A DNA stretch of 64,000 nucleotides from Oculatella sp. LEGE 06141 (GTDB lineage Bacteria; Cyanobacteriota; Cyanobacteriia; Elainellales; Elainellaceae): positions 26,660 to 90,659 of the forward strand of contig NZ_JADEWO010000026.1 of NCBI RefSeq assembly GCF_015207605.1. The letters are read 5' to 3'. The notes under the pieces are model-generated. The model was not told the origin of the DNA and ran no database searches. It worked only from the letters and a program-made list of their open reading frames with translations. The stretch's first letter is position 1, and every line of letters starts with the position of its first letter. Positions 44,044 to 53,804 of the stretch are shown here, piece by piece. A program made the translations under genes and the position numbers.

Positions 44044-45129
44044 TTAAGTTGCCAGCCGGGGCAGCAAAATACTGAACACCGTTCCCTGGGGTTGATTATC
44101 TTCTACCGTAATTTGCCCACCGTGCGCCTCGATCGCCATCTTGCAAAACGCTAACCCTAGCCCAATTTGCGAGGTTCCGTTGATCAACGTACCTATCTCG
44201 TACCTCTCAAAAATATGCTGCTTTAACACTTCGCTAACCCCGGGGCCTGAATCCGTCACACGCACAATTGCCTCGCCGCTTTCCAGATAGTCTGTTGTAA
44301 TTAAGACCTGACTTTTTCGGGGCGCAAACTTAATTGCATTCGACAGCAAATTATCGAGAACTCGCCGAAAAACAGGAACATCTACCGTCACAGGCTCGCC
44401 ACCATCGGGTAGCTGAGCCAGCAAACGGAGTTGCTTTTGGGCGGCGATCGCTTCCAGATCGGTCACGGCTGCCATACAAAGCTGAGCAAGGTCAATTTCA
44501 GTACAATTGAGCGTCATCTTGCCAGATTCCAACTTTGCCAACAGCAGCAAACTATCAATCAACGATTGCAGTTGAGATCCGGCGATCGCAATCTGTTCAA
44601 CCTTTTTTTGTTGCTTTTCGGACGACAGTCCAGGTAGCCGCAGCATTTCAGTGGATAGCAACACACTGGTCAGCGGGTTTCGCAAATCGTGGACGATCAT
44701 GTGTACCATGTCTTCTCGCACTTGAAGCAAGGATTGCAGATCGTCATACTGTTGCTTGATGCGTAACATAGAACGAGTTCTGGCTCGTAGCTCCATGCCG
44801 TTGATGGGCTTACTGATGAAATCATCTGCGCCTGCCGCCAAACAGCGAGCCAAATCTTCTTTTGCTGTGAGAGCCGTAACCACGATAATAGGAACCACCT
44901 GCCAGCGAACCTGCGCCTTGATGCGCCGACAGACCTCAAGCCCATCCAGGTCAGGCATCATCACATCTAGCAGAATAACGTCGGGCTGCACCGTGTCCAG
45001 CCGATCGATCGCCTTTTGACCGCTGGAAGCATAGTTCAACTCATAGCCTTCGTTGTGCAAAAAGGTTTCAATGACATCGAAGTTGTTCGGTTCGTCATCC
45101 ACCACCAAAATCGAAGGCTGAGCGTTCAT
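44044..45129 (-). CDS. Response regulator-histidine kinase hybrid
   Basis: A 361-residue protein: N-terminal receiver (about 1-125, phosphoacceptor Asp in VILLDVMMPDLDG, Lys in ISKPINGMEL), then HisKA (MVHMIVHDLRNPLTSVLLSTEM, phospho-His about 145), then HATPase (DNLLSNAIKFAPRK, DSGPGVSEVL, GLGLAFCKMAIEAHGG). A receiver in front of the kinase is common in cyanobacterial relay proteins. It lies 10 bp after the large hybrid kinase upstream, in the same direction, so the two are likely co-expressed and may exchange phosphate. Confidence 0.93.
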   Translation of the reverse strand: MNAQPSILVVDDEPNNFDVIETFLHNEGYELNYASSGQKAIDRLDTVQPDVILLDVMMPDLDGLEVCRRIKAQVRWQVVPIIVVTALTAKEDLARCLAAGADDFISKPINGMELRARTRSMLRIKQQYDDLQSLLQVREDMVHMIVHDLRNPLTSVLLSTEMLRLPGLSSEKQQKKVEQIAIAGSQLQSLIDSLLLLAKLESGKMTLNCTEIDLAQLCMAAVTDLEAIAAQKQLRLLAQLPDGGEPVTVDVPVFRRVLDNLLSNAIKFAPRKSQVLITTDYLESGEAIVRVTDSGPGVSEVLKQHIFERYEIGTLINGTSQIGLGLAFCKMAIEAHGGQITVEDNQPQGTVFSILLPRLAT

Positions 45130-45139
45130 AAATCAGAAC

Positions 45140-48100
45140 TCATGATTGATTCAAAAGGTGCTGAATCGTTGTAGCAAGCTGTTTCAGCTTCATCGGTTTA
45201 GACAGATACTCATCAGCACCTGCCTGTAAGCAGGCTTCCCGATCGTGGGGCATCGCCAATGCCGTTAGCGCCAGAATAGGAGTTGCAGCCAGTTGCGGAT
45301 TCGCACGAATTCGCCGAATTGCCTCCAGGCCATCTACTTCAGGCATCTGAATATCCATCAAAATCAGGTCAGGATGATGGTTTGTAGCCAGGTCAATGGC
45401 TTCTTGTCCGTTCCTGGCAAGAATTAAGCGATAGCCCCGACTACTAAGGTAATCAGAGAAGGTATCAATATTCGCTTGATTGTCCTCGGCTAACAGAATC
45501 AGGGGGCGATCGGCAGAATGGTCAGGGATCACGACTAAAACAGCAGATTGAGAGGGTTCCGTTCCGCGCAGTTTCTCCAGGGCTGCCCGAAACTGTTCCC
45601 GCATAATCGGCTTTACCAGGTACTCTGCCGCACCCAATTCTAACCCTTGCGATCGCTCATCTACCACCGAAACCACCAGAACAGGAATATCCTTCGTTTG
45701 GGGGTGAGCCTTGAGCTGTCTCAACGTTTCCCAGCCCGATTGATTGGGCAGCAAGATGTCCAGAATGATCAGGCCAGGTTGGAGCCGTAGCGCCTCCTCA
45801 ATGGTTCCCTCCCCGCGTGGATGAACCACCGCCTCCATGCCCAATTCATATAGATAGCGAGCAATCTGCTCAGAGGCAACAACCGAGTCTTCTACGATCA
45901 AAACCCGATCATTATCTGACGACAGAGACGTAGCGGGAGCCGCCACCAATAGCGGTTCAGCCCTGCGATCGGGTTGAACCACCAGCGGGATATGGACGTT
46001 AAAGCAACTCCCCTGGTTAACCGCACTGCTGACCGTAACATAACCACCGTGCAGTTCTGCAATTTGTTTCACTAAGGTAAGACCCAGTCCAGTTCCGGTG
46101 TGTTGACGGCTCAGGCTGCTGTCAATCTGGATAAACGGTTGAAAGAGTTTACTAATATTTTCTGGATCAATCCCAATGCCGGTGTCAATCACAGAGAATA
46201 GCAGGGTAGAGTGATGAGCCAGGTGCATAAGGGACGGCATTCCTGCTCGCTTCGGTTCCAACCTTGCGTCCTCCAGTTGCACCACCAGCGTCACCTGCCC
46301 GCCCACGGGTGTAAACTTGACGGCGTTACTTAATAGATTGATCAACACCTGCCGCATCCGTCGCTCATCGATCGCTATGTCTGTTAAATCCGTCAGAATG
46401 GTTTTCGTCAGTTGAATATTTTTTTGGATCGTTTGTTGCCGCACAAACGACAGACTGGAGTTGCACAGGTGTTGCAGTGAAACAGACCGAATTTCCAGTT
46501 CCAGTTTGCCCGCTTCAATCTTTGAAACCTCAAGAATATCGTTAATCAATTCCAACAGGTGCCTGCCGCTGCGTTCGACCGTGGCGATCGCCCGATGTTG
46601 ACGAGCATTGAGCGTGCCAAACACCTCCTCCTGCAACCCTTCAGACATACCCAAAATGGCGTTAAGCGGAGTACGGAGTTCGTGACTCATATTGGCGAGA
46701 AATTCATCCTTAAGACGGGTCGCACGGGCAAGTTCTGCATTGGCACGGGTAAGCTGTTCGTTTGCTTGCTGAAGCTCAAACTCTGCCTGCTTGCGTTTGG
46801 TAATATCTTGCCCAACCGATTGAAACTCAACCAGGCCGCCCTGCTCATCAAATAAGGCGCGGTTGTTCCATTGCGTCCAGCGCACCTCTCCAGCGACAAC
46901 CACCCGATTCTCGACCGTGACAAACGGCTGCTCAAAACTAATGGAACGAACCAGTCGAGTTACCCGTTCCTGGTCTTCCTCAAACACAATTGGCTCATAG
47001 CTCCTGCCGATGATCTCCTCTTGCCTCAGCCCAAAAAAGCGGCAGTACGCTTCATTGGCATAGAGGATAGTGGCATCTGGCAGAAATCGGCAAATTAACT
47101 CAGTCTGGTCTTCTACGATGGCACGATAACGCGCCTCGCTCTGCTGTAAGGCAGACTCTACCTGCTTGCGCTCGGTGATGTCCGTCAGGGTGCCAATGTA
47201 GCCAATGAGCGAGTCTTCTGCATCCGTTTCCGGGATGGCCTGATAGTAGAACCAGCGAATGCTGCCATCGGGACGCAGATGCCTGCCTTCCCCCTGGTTG
47301 CTTCTGCCTTGCCCTACGGATTGCGACCATTGCTTCAGAATCCGATCGCAGTCCTCCGGGTGCAACGCCTGAATCCATCCTGTTCCCAAAGCCGTCTGGA
47401 CTGGTCTTCCAGTCATTTCGCTCCAGCGATCGTTGGCGTAGATGCAGTTACCCACCGTATCAAACCGACAAATGGCCACTGGAGCTGCTTCGGTTAATGT
47501 GGCATAGCGGCGTTCACTCTCCCGCAGTGCGGCTTCTACCAATTTGCGATCGCTGATATCGATGACAATACCAAACAGCCGATTCACCTGACCTGTGGCA
47601 TCGCGGTTCGCTTGCCCCTTCACAAAGATATATCCACTAGAACCATCGGCTCGCACAATCTGCAAGTCTAAGGCATAAGGCTCGCCAAACTGCACCGCTC
47701 GGTTAACCATCCGATCGAGACGTTCCCAGTCGGGCGGCCAAAACCATTGACGTTGCTGCTCGTAGGAGGGTTCTGGTTGGCCAGGATCGCACCTAAAAAT
47801 AAGGAATAGCTCGGTAGACCAGTGAATTGCGCCAGTCGCTACATCAAAATCCCAGACACCCAGACGGGCAAACCGCTGTGTTTCTCGCAATAAAGCTTCA
47901 CTCTGCTGTAACGCGGCTGTGCGTTGCTCTACCCGGCGTTCCAGTTCCTGATTCATCTGATAGAGTGCAATTTCCGCCTGCTTGCGTTCGCTGATGTCTC
48001 GAATCATGAACAGGACTTCATTGTCGGTACATTTGATTACTCTGACTTCTTCATATTGCAGGCGATCGCCAATTTGAAGTTGATGTTCATAAACTTGCAG

Positions 48101-48823
48101 TTCGCCCGTCGCCAACGCCTGCTGCAAATAGTGCATTTGCCGTTCAGCCAGGTCGGGCGGCAACACATCCACCATCCGCCGACCAACAGGGTTAATCGCT
48201 TCCGGTAAAATATCAATGCTCCGATGCTCCGTCATGTACCCTTGGTACACCCCATCGGCACTCACCCGGAACATCAAATCGGGAATGGCGGACAGTAACG
48301 CTCGGCTTTGTGCCTGTTGCGACGTTTCCTCATCGCCAACGATCGCCCGCTCCTCTTCACCACCTTGAATAGGACGCACCCTCCACTGGAGGCTCTCGGA
48401 CGTTAGCAACCCAACAACCTGACCGTGGGAGTTAACCACAGGCAAATGGCGGATTTGATGCTGTTGCAACAGGGTGAAGGGAAGAACCCGATCGGTAAGC
48501 TCAACCTCCGATAATGTAATGACTGGATGAGACATGGCGTCAGCGATCGCGCTATCGGCCAGAGAACCAGTGACGCTCAAGCGCACTACGTCTCGCTCTG
48601 TCAAAATACCGACCAGGCGAACTCCCTCCATCACCAACACACAGCTAGTGTGCGGCTCCGCCAGCTTCAAGCCTCGATCAGCGCTAGAATCTGGGGTCGA
48701 AGCAACTCCGGCCATCAGACGAACGGCATCCACCACTCGCGCATCCGAGGAGACGGTGAGAAACGGACGGGCGATCGCTGCTTTCAGATCAATTTCAGCA
48801 AAGATAGCGGCAGACATCAGCAA
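45140..48823 (-). CDS. CBS-PAS hybrid sensor histidine kinase, 1227 residues
   Basis: Domains in order: two CBS domains (about 10-150, with VGILTERDVVRLS and VVGLLTSESL), four PAS/PAC units (about 170-690, three with PAC endings ISERKQAE, ISDRKLVEA, DITERKQVE, and DITKRKQAEF), HisKA with FLANMSHELRTPLNAILGMSE (about 715-780), HATPase (LINLLSNAVKFTPVGG, DTGIGIDPE, GLGLTLVKQIAELHGG), and two C-terminal receivers (VLIVEDSVVASEQ to LVKPIMRE; ILLAEDNQANIDT to YLSKPMKLK). No transmembrane segment is visible. CBS domains bind adenosine nucleotides, so it may sense energy state; this is inference. A start at the second Met (48817) is possible. Confidence 0.95.
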   Translation of the reverse strand: MLMSAAIFAEIDLKAAIARPFLTVSSDARVVDAVRLMAGVASTPDSSADRGLKLAEPHTSCVLVMEGVRLVGILTERDVVRLSVTGSLADSAIADAMSHPVITLSEVELTDRVLPFTLLQQHQIRHLPVVNSHGQVVGLLTSESLQWRVRPIQGGEEERAIVGDEETSQQAQSRALLSAIPDLMFRVSADGVYQGYMTEHRSIDILPEAINPVGRRMVDVLPPDLAERQMHYLQQALATGELQVYEHQLQIGDRLQYEEVRVIKCTDNEVLFMIRDISERKQAEIALYQMNQELERRVEQRTAALQQSEALLRETQRFARLGVWDFDVATGAIHWSTELFLIFRCDPGQPEPSYEQQRQWFWPPDWERLDRMVNRAVQFGEPYALDLQIVRADGSSGYIFVKGQANRDATGQVNRLFGIVIDISDRKLVEAALRESERRYATLTEAAPVAICRFDTVGNCIYANDRWSEMTGRPVQTALGTGWIQALHPEDCDRILKQWSQSVGQGRSNQGEGRHLRPDGSIRWFYYQAIPETDAEDSLIGYIGTLTDITERKQVESALQQSEARYRAIVEDQTELICRFLPDATILYANEAYCRFFGLRQEEIIGRSYEPIVFEEDQERVTRLVRSISFEQPFVTVENRVVVAGEVRWTQWNNRALFDEQGGLVEFQSVGQDITKRKQAEFELQQANEQLTRANAELARATRLKDEFLANMSHELRTPLNAILGMSEGLQEEVFGTLNARQHRAIATVERSGRHLLELINDILEVSKIEAGKLELEIRSVSLQHLCNSSLSFVRQQTIQKNIQLTKTILTDLTDIAIDERRMRQVLINLLSNAVKFTPVGGQVTLVVQLEDARLEPKRAGMPSLMHLAHHSTLLFSVIDTGIGIDPENISKLFQPFIQIDSSLSRQHTGTGLGLTLVKQIAELHGGYVTVSSAVNQGSCFNVHIPLVVQPDRRAEPLLVAAPATSLSSDNDRVLIVEDSVVASEQIARYLYELGMEAVVHPRGEGTIEEALRLQPGLIILDILLPNQSGWETLRQLKAHPQTKDIPVLVVSVVDERSQGLELGAAEYLVKPIMREQFRAALEKLRGTEPSQSAVLVVIPDHSADRPLILLAEDNQANIDTFSDYLSSRGYRLILARNGQEAIDLATNHHPDLILMDIQMPEVDGLEAIRRIRANPQLAATPILALTALAMPHDREACLQAGADEYLSKPMKLKQLATTIQHLLNQS

Positions 48824-48962
48824 TCCTGAAATGACAGGTGAGGTGAGTGAATTTAATCATCATCTTAATGATGCCTCCCCAGACGAGCTTAATCGCAATC
48901 GCTCGCTTTTTTGGGTGACGATCGCCCGTCCAGCCCCAACTGTTCCAGTCAGCCGCTTTCGT

Positions 48963-49796
48963 TCAAGCGGTAGACACAGCCTGATCGGATGGAGCTTCGC
49001 TGGTTTCCGGCGGCTGAAGCCGATCGATAAACACCTGCATCTTGGTCATCTCGATTGTGCCAAAGATGGTGGCAAACGATACATCCGCCGCATCTTTGCC
49101 GGTACCAATTCGCACTAAACCAGCCATCGGAACCAGGCGGGTTGCATCAAATAAATACCAGCGATCGCCTAAGTACGCCTCAAAAAAAGCGTGAAAATCA
49201 GGCGGATTTAACTGGTAGGCGTACCCCGATACAAATCGAGCTGGCGTGCCTAGCGCCCGACAAAACGCGATCGCTAAGTGGGCAAAATCTCGACAGACAC
49301 CTGCCCGTTCCACTGCCGTATCATAGGCAGACGTATGCTGATTCGTGCTGCCCGAAAGATAAGCAACGTTATCGTAAATCCAGTTGCAGATAGCAGTTAC
49401 TCTAGAGTAGCCCGGCAGCAAATCGCCAAATTCGGCTTGCGCTAAATTCATCAAGCGATCGGACTGGCAATAGCGGCTGGGAAACAAATAGGGAACGACC
49501 TGCAACGGTAAAGTCGTCGTCGGCGTTTCTGGAATATCGAGCGGATCGGCCCAGACGTGAGACAACTCCACCAAGGCGTTGTAGCGAATGTGGAGATCGC
49601 CCGCAGCAGGATTAACCCGCAGAAATCGCGTTGCTGTTTCAGGTACAACATACTCCTCCATCTCAATGGTTGGAGTAATAGATAGCGTTTCGTCTAACAC
49701 TTGCTGGCGCGTGTTTTGCGCCACACCAATGTTAAAAATGAAGGTACTAGGCGCAGTCAGGGTATAGCTTAGCTCGCACCCAAGTTTAAATTGCAT
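48963..49796 (-). CDS. Transglutaminase-like protein
   Basis: A 277-residue protein with an N-terminal beta-rich domain (about 1-120, the bacterial transglutaminase N-terminal type) and a transglutaminase-like core. The catalytic triad is Cys in ERAGVCRDFAHLAIAFCRALG, His in PPDFHAFFEAYL and Asp in WYLFDATRLVP. The family includes proteases and cross-linking enzymes. There is no signal peptide, so it is cytoplasmic. The substrate is not predictable. Its neighbour upstream is the GHL10 glycoside hydrolase, divergent. Confidence 0.88.
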   Translation of the reverse strand: MQFKLGCELSYTLTAPSTFIFNIGVAQNTRQQVLDETLSITPTIEMEEYVVPETATRFLRVNPAAGDLHIRYNALVELSHVWADPLDIPETPTTTLPLQVVPYLFPSRYCQSDRLMNLAQAEFGDLLPGYSRVTAICNWIYDNVAYLSGSTNQHTSAYDTAVERAGVCRDFAHLAIAFCRALGTPARFVSGYAYQLNPPDFHAFFEAYLGDRWYLFDATRLVPMAGLVRIGTGKDAADVSFATIFGTIEMTKMQVFIDRLQPPETSEAPSDQAVSTA

Positions 49797-50128
49797 TAGA
49801 TTGAACAGCCTTTTAATAAGGAACGCTTCTTTTCAAATAAGGGCTAACTCGACCGGGCTGGTAGTAGCGTATTCTACAAATTCCCCAGCAACCGACCCGA
49901 TCGCGCCGCGAGCCAGACATTTTCATTTAAACAACTTTAAAAAATCCTAGACCAGCAAACCAGGCCGTTACCTGGAGCAGAGGTGCAACATTTTGCATTC
50001 TTGCCCTTAAAATGACAATGGTTTCTGACAGGAACCCCCATACGCAAAGAACTGTTACGGCAAACGGAGCTTTGATTCTAAACAGGACACACTGTCTAGA
50101 AGTCATCAACGGTATTGATACAGGCTAA
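49797..50128. other. Divergent intergenic region
   Basis: 332 bp between the transglutaminase-like and glycoside hydrolase genes. I see no dyad, terminator or RNA signature; both promoters must lie here. Confidence 0.35.
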
Positions 50129-51394
50129 ATGACGAAGTGGCTCACAACCTGGCTGATTGGTTTACTCAGTTTACTGCTGGCGATCGCTCTCTCCAATCAT
50201 TTTGCCCCGATCGCCTCACATCTTCCGGCCAGCCCCGCAGCAACCACTGAACTGCGGGGGGTCTGGCTGACCAACATTAACAGCGCGGTGTTGTTTAACC
50301 CGTGGGGCATCGATCGCGCCCTATATCAATTGGCACAGCTTAACTTCAACACCGTTTATCCCGTCGTTTGGAATCGCGGCCACACCTTCTACCCCAGTTC
50401 AGTCGCCAAAGAAGCAACCGGCCAACTGCAAGATCCGTTTCTAAACCGCCTGCGATTTGGAGACGATGTGTTGGCGCGGATCATCCGCCAGGGACATCGC
50501 CAGCAGCTACGGGTGATTCCGTGGTTCGAATATGGCTTTATGGCTCCGGCTCAGTCCAGTCTGGTGCAAACCCACCCCGACTGGGTCACTAAACGGCTCG
50601 ATGGCTCTGAAGCGATCGGCAACATTGAAGAACAAGAACTACCCAATACTCCATCCTCACCGCTTCATTCCGCGCTTCAAACCATAAAACGCACATTGGG
50701 CACATCGATCGGCCATCGCGTTTGGTTAAATCCATTGCATCCCGACGTGCAGCAATTTTTGCTGAATTTAATCGTTGAAGTGGTCAATCGCTACGACATT
50801 GAAGGCATTCAGCTAGACGATCACTTTGGCTTACCCGTTGACCTTGGTTATGATGACTTTACTATTCAGCTTTATCAAACCGAGCACAACGGTCTACTGC
50901 CTCCAACCGACCCGCAGGAGGCCGAATGGATGCAGTGGCGAGCCGCGAAACTCAGCGAATTCATGCAACGCCTGTTTCAAACCGTGAAATCGCTCAATCC
51001 CGACTGTTTGGTGACCTTATCCCCCAACCCACATCAATTTGCCTACCGTTCCTATTTGCAAGACTGGCAAACCTGGGTTGAAAACGGTTGGGTAGAAGAA
51101 CTGATCCTGCAAGCGTATCGTAACGATATCAATGCCTTTAAAGCCGAACTAAAACGGCCTGCCATTGAAGCTGCCCGTGAGAAAATTCCGGTTGGAATTG
51201 GCATCTTTTCCGGCTCCTGGGGACGACCCGTCTCCTTTGAGCAAATTCAGCAACAGGTAGACGTGGCACGCGAAAAAGGATTTACTGGTGTGGCTTTCTT
51301 CTATTGGGAGAGTTTGTGGGGATACATCACACCAGAATCACCTCGGATGAGGCGATCGCGGTTTCAAGCGCTGTTTTCGGCAACCCCATCTTAA
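50129..51394 (+). CDS. Glycoside hydrolase-like 10 (GHL10/DUF187) family protein
   Basis: A 421-residue protein with an N-terminal signal (residues 1-24, WLTTWLIGLLSLLLAIALSNHF) that directs it out of the cytoplasm. The TIM-barrel family signature is ELRGVWLTNINSAVLF (start), YDIEGIQLDDHFGLP (the acidic pair in the barrel) and GIGIFSGSWGRPVSFEQI, then FFYWESLWGYITPESPR. Related to the YngK/FenI-type hydrolases. Active-site roles are not well known; carbohydrate cleavage in the cell envelope is likely. Start chosen at the ATG. Confidence 0.88.
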   Translation: MTKWLTTWLIGLLSLLLAIALSNHFAPIASHLPASPAATTELRGVWLTNINSAVLFNPWGIDRALYQLAQLNFNTVYPVVWNRGHTFYPSSVAKEATGQLQDPFLNRLRFGDDVLARIIRQGHRQQLRVIPWFEYGFMAPAQSSLVQTHPDWVTKRLDGSEAIGNIEEQELPNTPSSPLHSALQTIKRTLGTSIGHRVWLNPLHPDVQQFLLNLIVEVVNRYDIEGIQLDDHFGLPVDLGYDDFTIQLYQTEHNGLLPPTDPQEAEWMQWRAAKLSEFMQRLFQTVKSLNPDCLVTLSPNPHQFAYRSYLQDWQTWVENGWVEELILQAYRNDINAFKAELKRPAIEAAREKIPVGIGIFSGSWGRPVSFEQIQQQVDVAREKGFTGVAFFYWESLWGYITPESPRMRRSRFQALFSATPS

Positions 51395-51403
51395 GCACTC
51401 TCG

Positions 51404-52006
51404 ATGACCTTCAAATCAATCAAACCAGGATGGTTTTTCTTGCCGCAGTGGCTACTAGCTACGGCAACCGGGTTTGTAGCGAGTTTGTATTGGATTGAGC
51501 TTGGCGAACAGACTGACCTCGGTGTCGTAGAAGGACTGATTGGAGGTGCCGCCATTGGTGTGTTCCAGGGATTAATGTTGCGACACTACTTGGCTCAGTC
51601 CTGGCACTGGATACTCGCCACGACAGCCGCATGGGGATTGTTGGGTTGGTCTAGCATCGGCGCAATGGGATGGGTCGTGCCGGAAGCCGTAACCGATCTG
51701 CCGTCGCGAGTCGTCTTTGGTGTCATTGAAGGGATCAAAACTGGCTTGGTGTTAGGCTGGCTGCAAGGGTGGGCACTGAAGCAACAGGCGGTTTACGTCG
51801 TGCGCTGGGTGATGATTAATACGATGAGTTGGGCAATGGCTTTAGCGCTCGGCTGGGCAGTGGGGGCTTTACTGCGACAAATCACTGGATTGTTTATTGG
51901 GGAAGCGATCGGGCTAACACTGGCATGGGTTGTCGCCACAGCCATTACTGGCTCAGCTTTATCGCAATTGCTGTGTGAAGTGCCTCCTATCAAACAGCCG
52001 GACTGA
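51404..52006 (+). CDS. Membrane protein, unknown function
   Basis: A 200-residue integral membrane protein with about five hydrophobic segments (about 12-30, 45-62, 72-92, 105-125, 135-185). Gly-rich helices with GLIGGAAIGVFQGLMLRHYL, GVIEGIKTGLVLGWLQGWAL and GLFIGEAIGLTLAWVVATAI show an internal repetition of G(x)2G(x)nGxxxG form, suggesting a repeated two-helix unit. I recognise no enzymatic motif. It starts ten bases after the glycoside hydrolase stop, so it is probably in the same operon. Confidence 0.65.
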   Translation: MTFKSIKPGWFFLPQWLLATATGFVASLYWIELGEQTDLGVVEGLIGGAAIGVFQGLMLRHYLAQSWHWILATTAAWGLLGWSSIGAMGWVVPEAVTDLPSRVVFGVIEGIKTGLVLGWLQGWALKQQAVYVVRWVMINTMSWAMALALGWAVGALLRQITGLFIGEAIGLTLAWVVATAITGSALSQLLCEVPPIKQPD

Positions 52007-52018
52007 ACGCTTTACCCA

Positions 52019-52062
52019 TGCAAATCAGCACTCATGCAAATCAGCACCCGTGCAAATCAGCA
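52019..52062. repeat. 16-bp tandem repeat at a gene's 3' end
   Basis: TGCAAATCAGCACTCA, TGCAAATCAGCACCCG and a 12-bp partial. On the minus strand each unit supplies GCTGATTTGCA, so the repeat duplicates the last codons and stop region of the gene ending at 52041. Confidence 0.85.
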
Positions 52063-52457
52063 AGGTTGGTTGCAGTTTGTAGCCGCTCAAGCGTGGTTGG
52101 AATAAAGGTAACGCGTCTGAAGCGATCGCTCACAATTGGCCTTGCCAACGATTGCAATGGAGATAATTCGAGTTTGTAGTACTGCCGTTGCGTCTTCTGA
52201 TTCACTGGTTCATGCGGAAACAGGTCTGACCGGGTTACGGTTGTAATTCGCAACACCTGAGCCATGTAATTTATAGAGTAAGCCTCGTTGCCAAACACCT
52301 TAGTTTGGTAAAAGGCCAGCCATTGCGGCATCCCGTGCTTCTGGAACACTTTCTCAATGGTTTCGACTGGAATCCGATACCAGTGCTGTTCCCGCGCAAT
52401 GGTCAGATCAGGCTGATTGTTCAAAATCGCAACCAGTACGCGATCGCGTTGGGGCAT
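52041..52457 (-). CDS. Conserved hypothetical protein
   Basis: A 138-residue soluble protein beginning MPQRDRVLVAILNNQPDLTIAREQHWYRIPV. It continues with MPQWLAFYQTKVFGNEAYSINYMAQVLRITTVTR and a late region LARPIVSDRFRRVTFIPTTLERLQTATN. The WYRIPV and YQTKVFGxEAY phrases recur in cyanobacterial hypothetical proteins I have seen; I do not recognise a catalytic motif. I start at the Met at 52457; a longer frame to 52550 overlaps the next gene. Its end lies in a 16-bp tandem repeat. Confidence 0.6.
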   Translation of the reverse strand: MPQRDRVLVAILNNQPDLTIAREQHWYRIPVETIEKVFQKHGMPQWLAFYQTKVFGNEAYSINYMAQVLRITTVTRSDLFPHEPVNQKTQRQYYKLELSPLQSLARPIVSDRFRRVTFIPTTLERLQTATNLADLHGC

Positions 52458-52536
52458 AGACAGAGCATAGAGAGAGCGAACCTCTTTTGCTCTAGAATAC
52501 CCACCTGACCCGTCCCGGTTTCCCCTGAAGCCGTAC

Positions 52537-52809
52537 CTAACGCTTTTCACTAGTTTCCAGTGCCAGCATTTGGCGTGCAGCAGCCATCATCTCAGGAAAC
52601 GGAACATCATCAGGCTGCAATGGGGAAGCGATCGCCCTTATCGACAACGCTGCCGCTTCGTACTGCTCACAGCGTTCCGTCCAATCCTGAATGAACCAGT
52701 CGTCATACGGCTCAACCTCTTCATCCCACCACTCGCCACCCGCCGCTGCCAACGCGCTTACGTCATCGTCATAAACATCAGAACCACTGCAAGCGTTGTA
52801 GCGTGCCAT
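52537..52809 (-). CDS. Small acidic hypothetical protein
   Basis: A 90-residue, very acidic, tryptophan-containing protein (EWWDEEVEPYDDWFIQDWTERCEQY at about 30-54). No membrane or catalytic motif. It may be disordered or an inhibitor-like protein. Starting at the ATG at 52809 gives MARYNACSGSDVYDDD; the longer frame adds four residues. It lies upstream of the previous gene, in the same direction. Confidence 0.55.
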   Translation of the reverse strand: MARYNACSGSDVYDDDVSALAAAGGEWWDEEVEPYDDWFIQDWTERCEQYEAAALSIRAIASPLQPDDVPFPEMMAAARQMLALETSEKR

Positions 52810-52865
52810 CGTCGGCTCCACATGAGTTGCAACAGAACAATTGTACTACAACTCAGCTCTGTAAC

Positions 52866-53804
52866 TCAAGACACTGGCTCTACCACAAGCGCAGACTTAA
52901 CCGGACGCACCACCGGATTACCAGCCGCATCGACTTTACCGTACCAGGTTTCACCGTTGTAATAAAAAGCAGATGAACTGCCGCCATCCAAATTCATAGC
53001 GCGGTTGGCTCCCAATTCAGCCATTAATTCTGCGATCGCCGCTAACGGCAAACCCGAAGGGGAAGGCGCATCTACTTGCGCTACCATCATCCAAATTACG
53101 TCTCCCTCGCGAGTTAGCCCAACAGCGCTTCTGGCGTTGGGTTGGCGACTGCCCAACGGATCGCGGACGATCGCCCCATCAACGGTAGTAATGAAGCCCT
53201 CGTCTTCCAGGGTCATCGTTGGCAACAATTGGGGACCACCTCCTAAGGCCGATATCAGTTGACACCCAGCCGCCACCGGATCGCGGTGCCGCGCAATCTC
53301 ATAACGAATCGAGTCACGGCAGGTATATTGGCGAAACTCACTCCGGTTCAGAATGGCAGGCAGATAGGGTACCAGGTCGGGGTTTTGCATCAGCCGCTCG
53401 TTTGCGGTTGGGTCGTCTGTGATCGCGCCACGCTGAATCACATAAGAGGTCGATTGCTGATTCGATGGATCAAAAAAACCGCCATTGATGGCTGCGATCG
53501 CGCCTGATGCTTGAGCCAGTGTTGTTAATGAATCCACCGCTGGCGATCGCGCCACCGTTACCCTGAAGCGACTTTGGGCTGGAATATGCAGGATGTGAAC
53601 GGTGCTTTGTCCCAGGTTGCGGCTCTCATACTGTAAAACGGGTGGCGGTGAGGAAATAACCGAGGAAATCAAAGGGGCAACCGGGAGAACTCTGGGCGGC
53701 AATGACAATACCCGAAGCAACCATAGAAAGCCCAACCCTATGCCCAACCCAACGATCGCCAAACAGAACCCGGACTGAAATCGCGTGCCGTAGCGATGCC
53801 GCAT
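52866..53804 (-). CDS. Phosphodiester glycosidase-family protein (NAGPA-like)
   Basis: A 312-residue protein with an N-terminal membrane helix or signal anchor (about 13-35, LAIVGLGIGLGFLWLLRVLSL) and a NAGPA-type domain: AINGGFFDPSNQQSTSYVIQ, PNARSAVGLTREGDVIWMMV and MNLDGGSSSAFYYNGETW. This domain (DUF2233) cleaves the N-acetylglucosamine phosphodiester in eukaryotes and is found in many bacterial envelope proteins. It overlaps the TVP38 gene by one base (TAATG), so the two are translated together. Confidence 0.88.
   Translation of the reverse strand: MRHRYGTRFQSGFCLAIVGLGIGLGFLWLLRVLSLPPRVLPVAPLISSVISSPPPVLQYESRNLGQSTVHILHIPAQSRFRVTVARSPAVDSLTTLAQASGAIAAINGGFFDPSNQQSTSYVIQRGAITDDPTANERLMQNPDLVPYLPAILNRSEFRQYTCRDSIRYEIARHRDPVAAGCQLISALGGGPQLLPTMTLEDEGFITTVDGAIVRDPLGSRQPNARSAVGLTREGDVIWMMVAQVDAPSPSGLPLAAIAELMAELGANRAMNLDGGSSSAFYYNGETWYGKVDAAGNPVVRPVKSALVVEPVS

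Noticed and set aside
44431..48829. Many plus-strand frames opposite the hybrid kinases
   Set aside because: They mirror the long minus-strand coding frames and lack motifs of their own.
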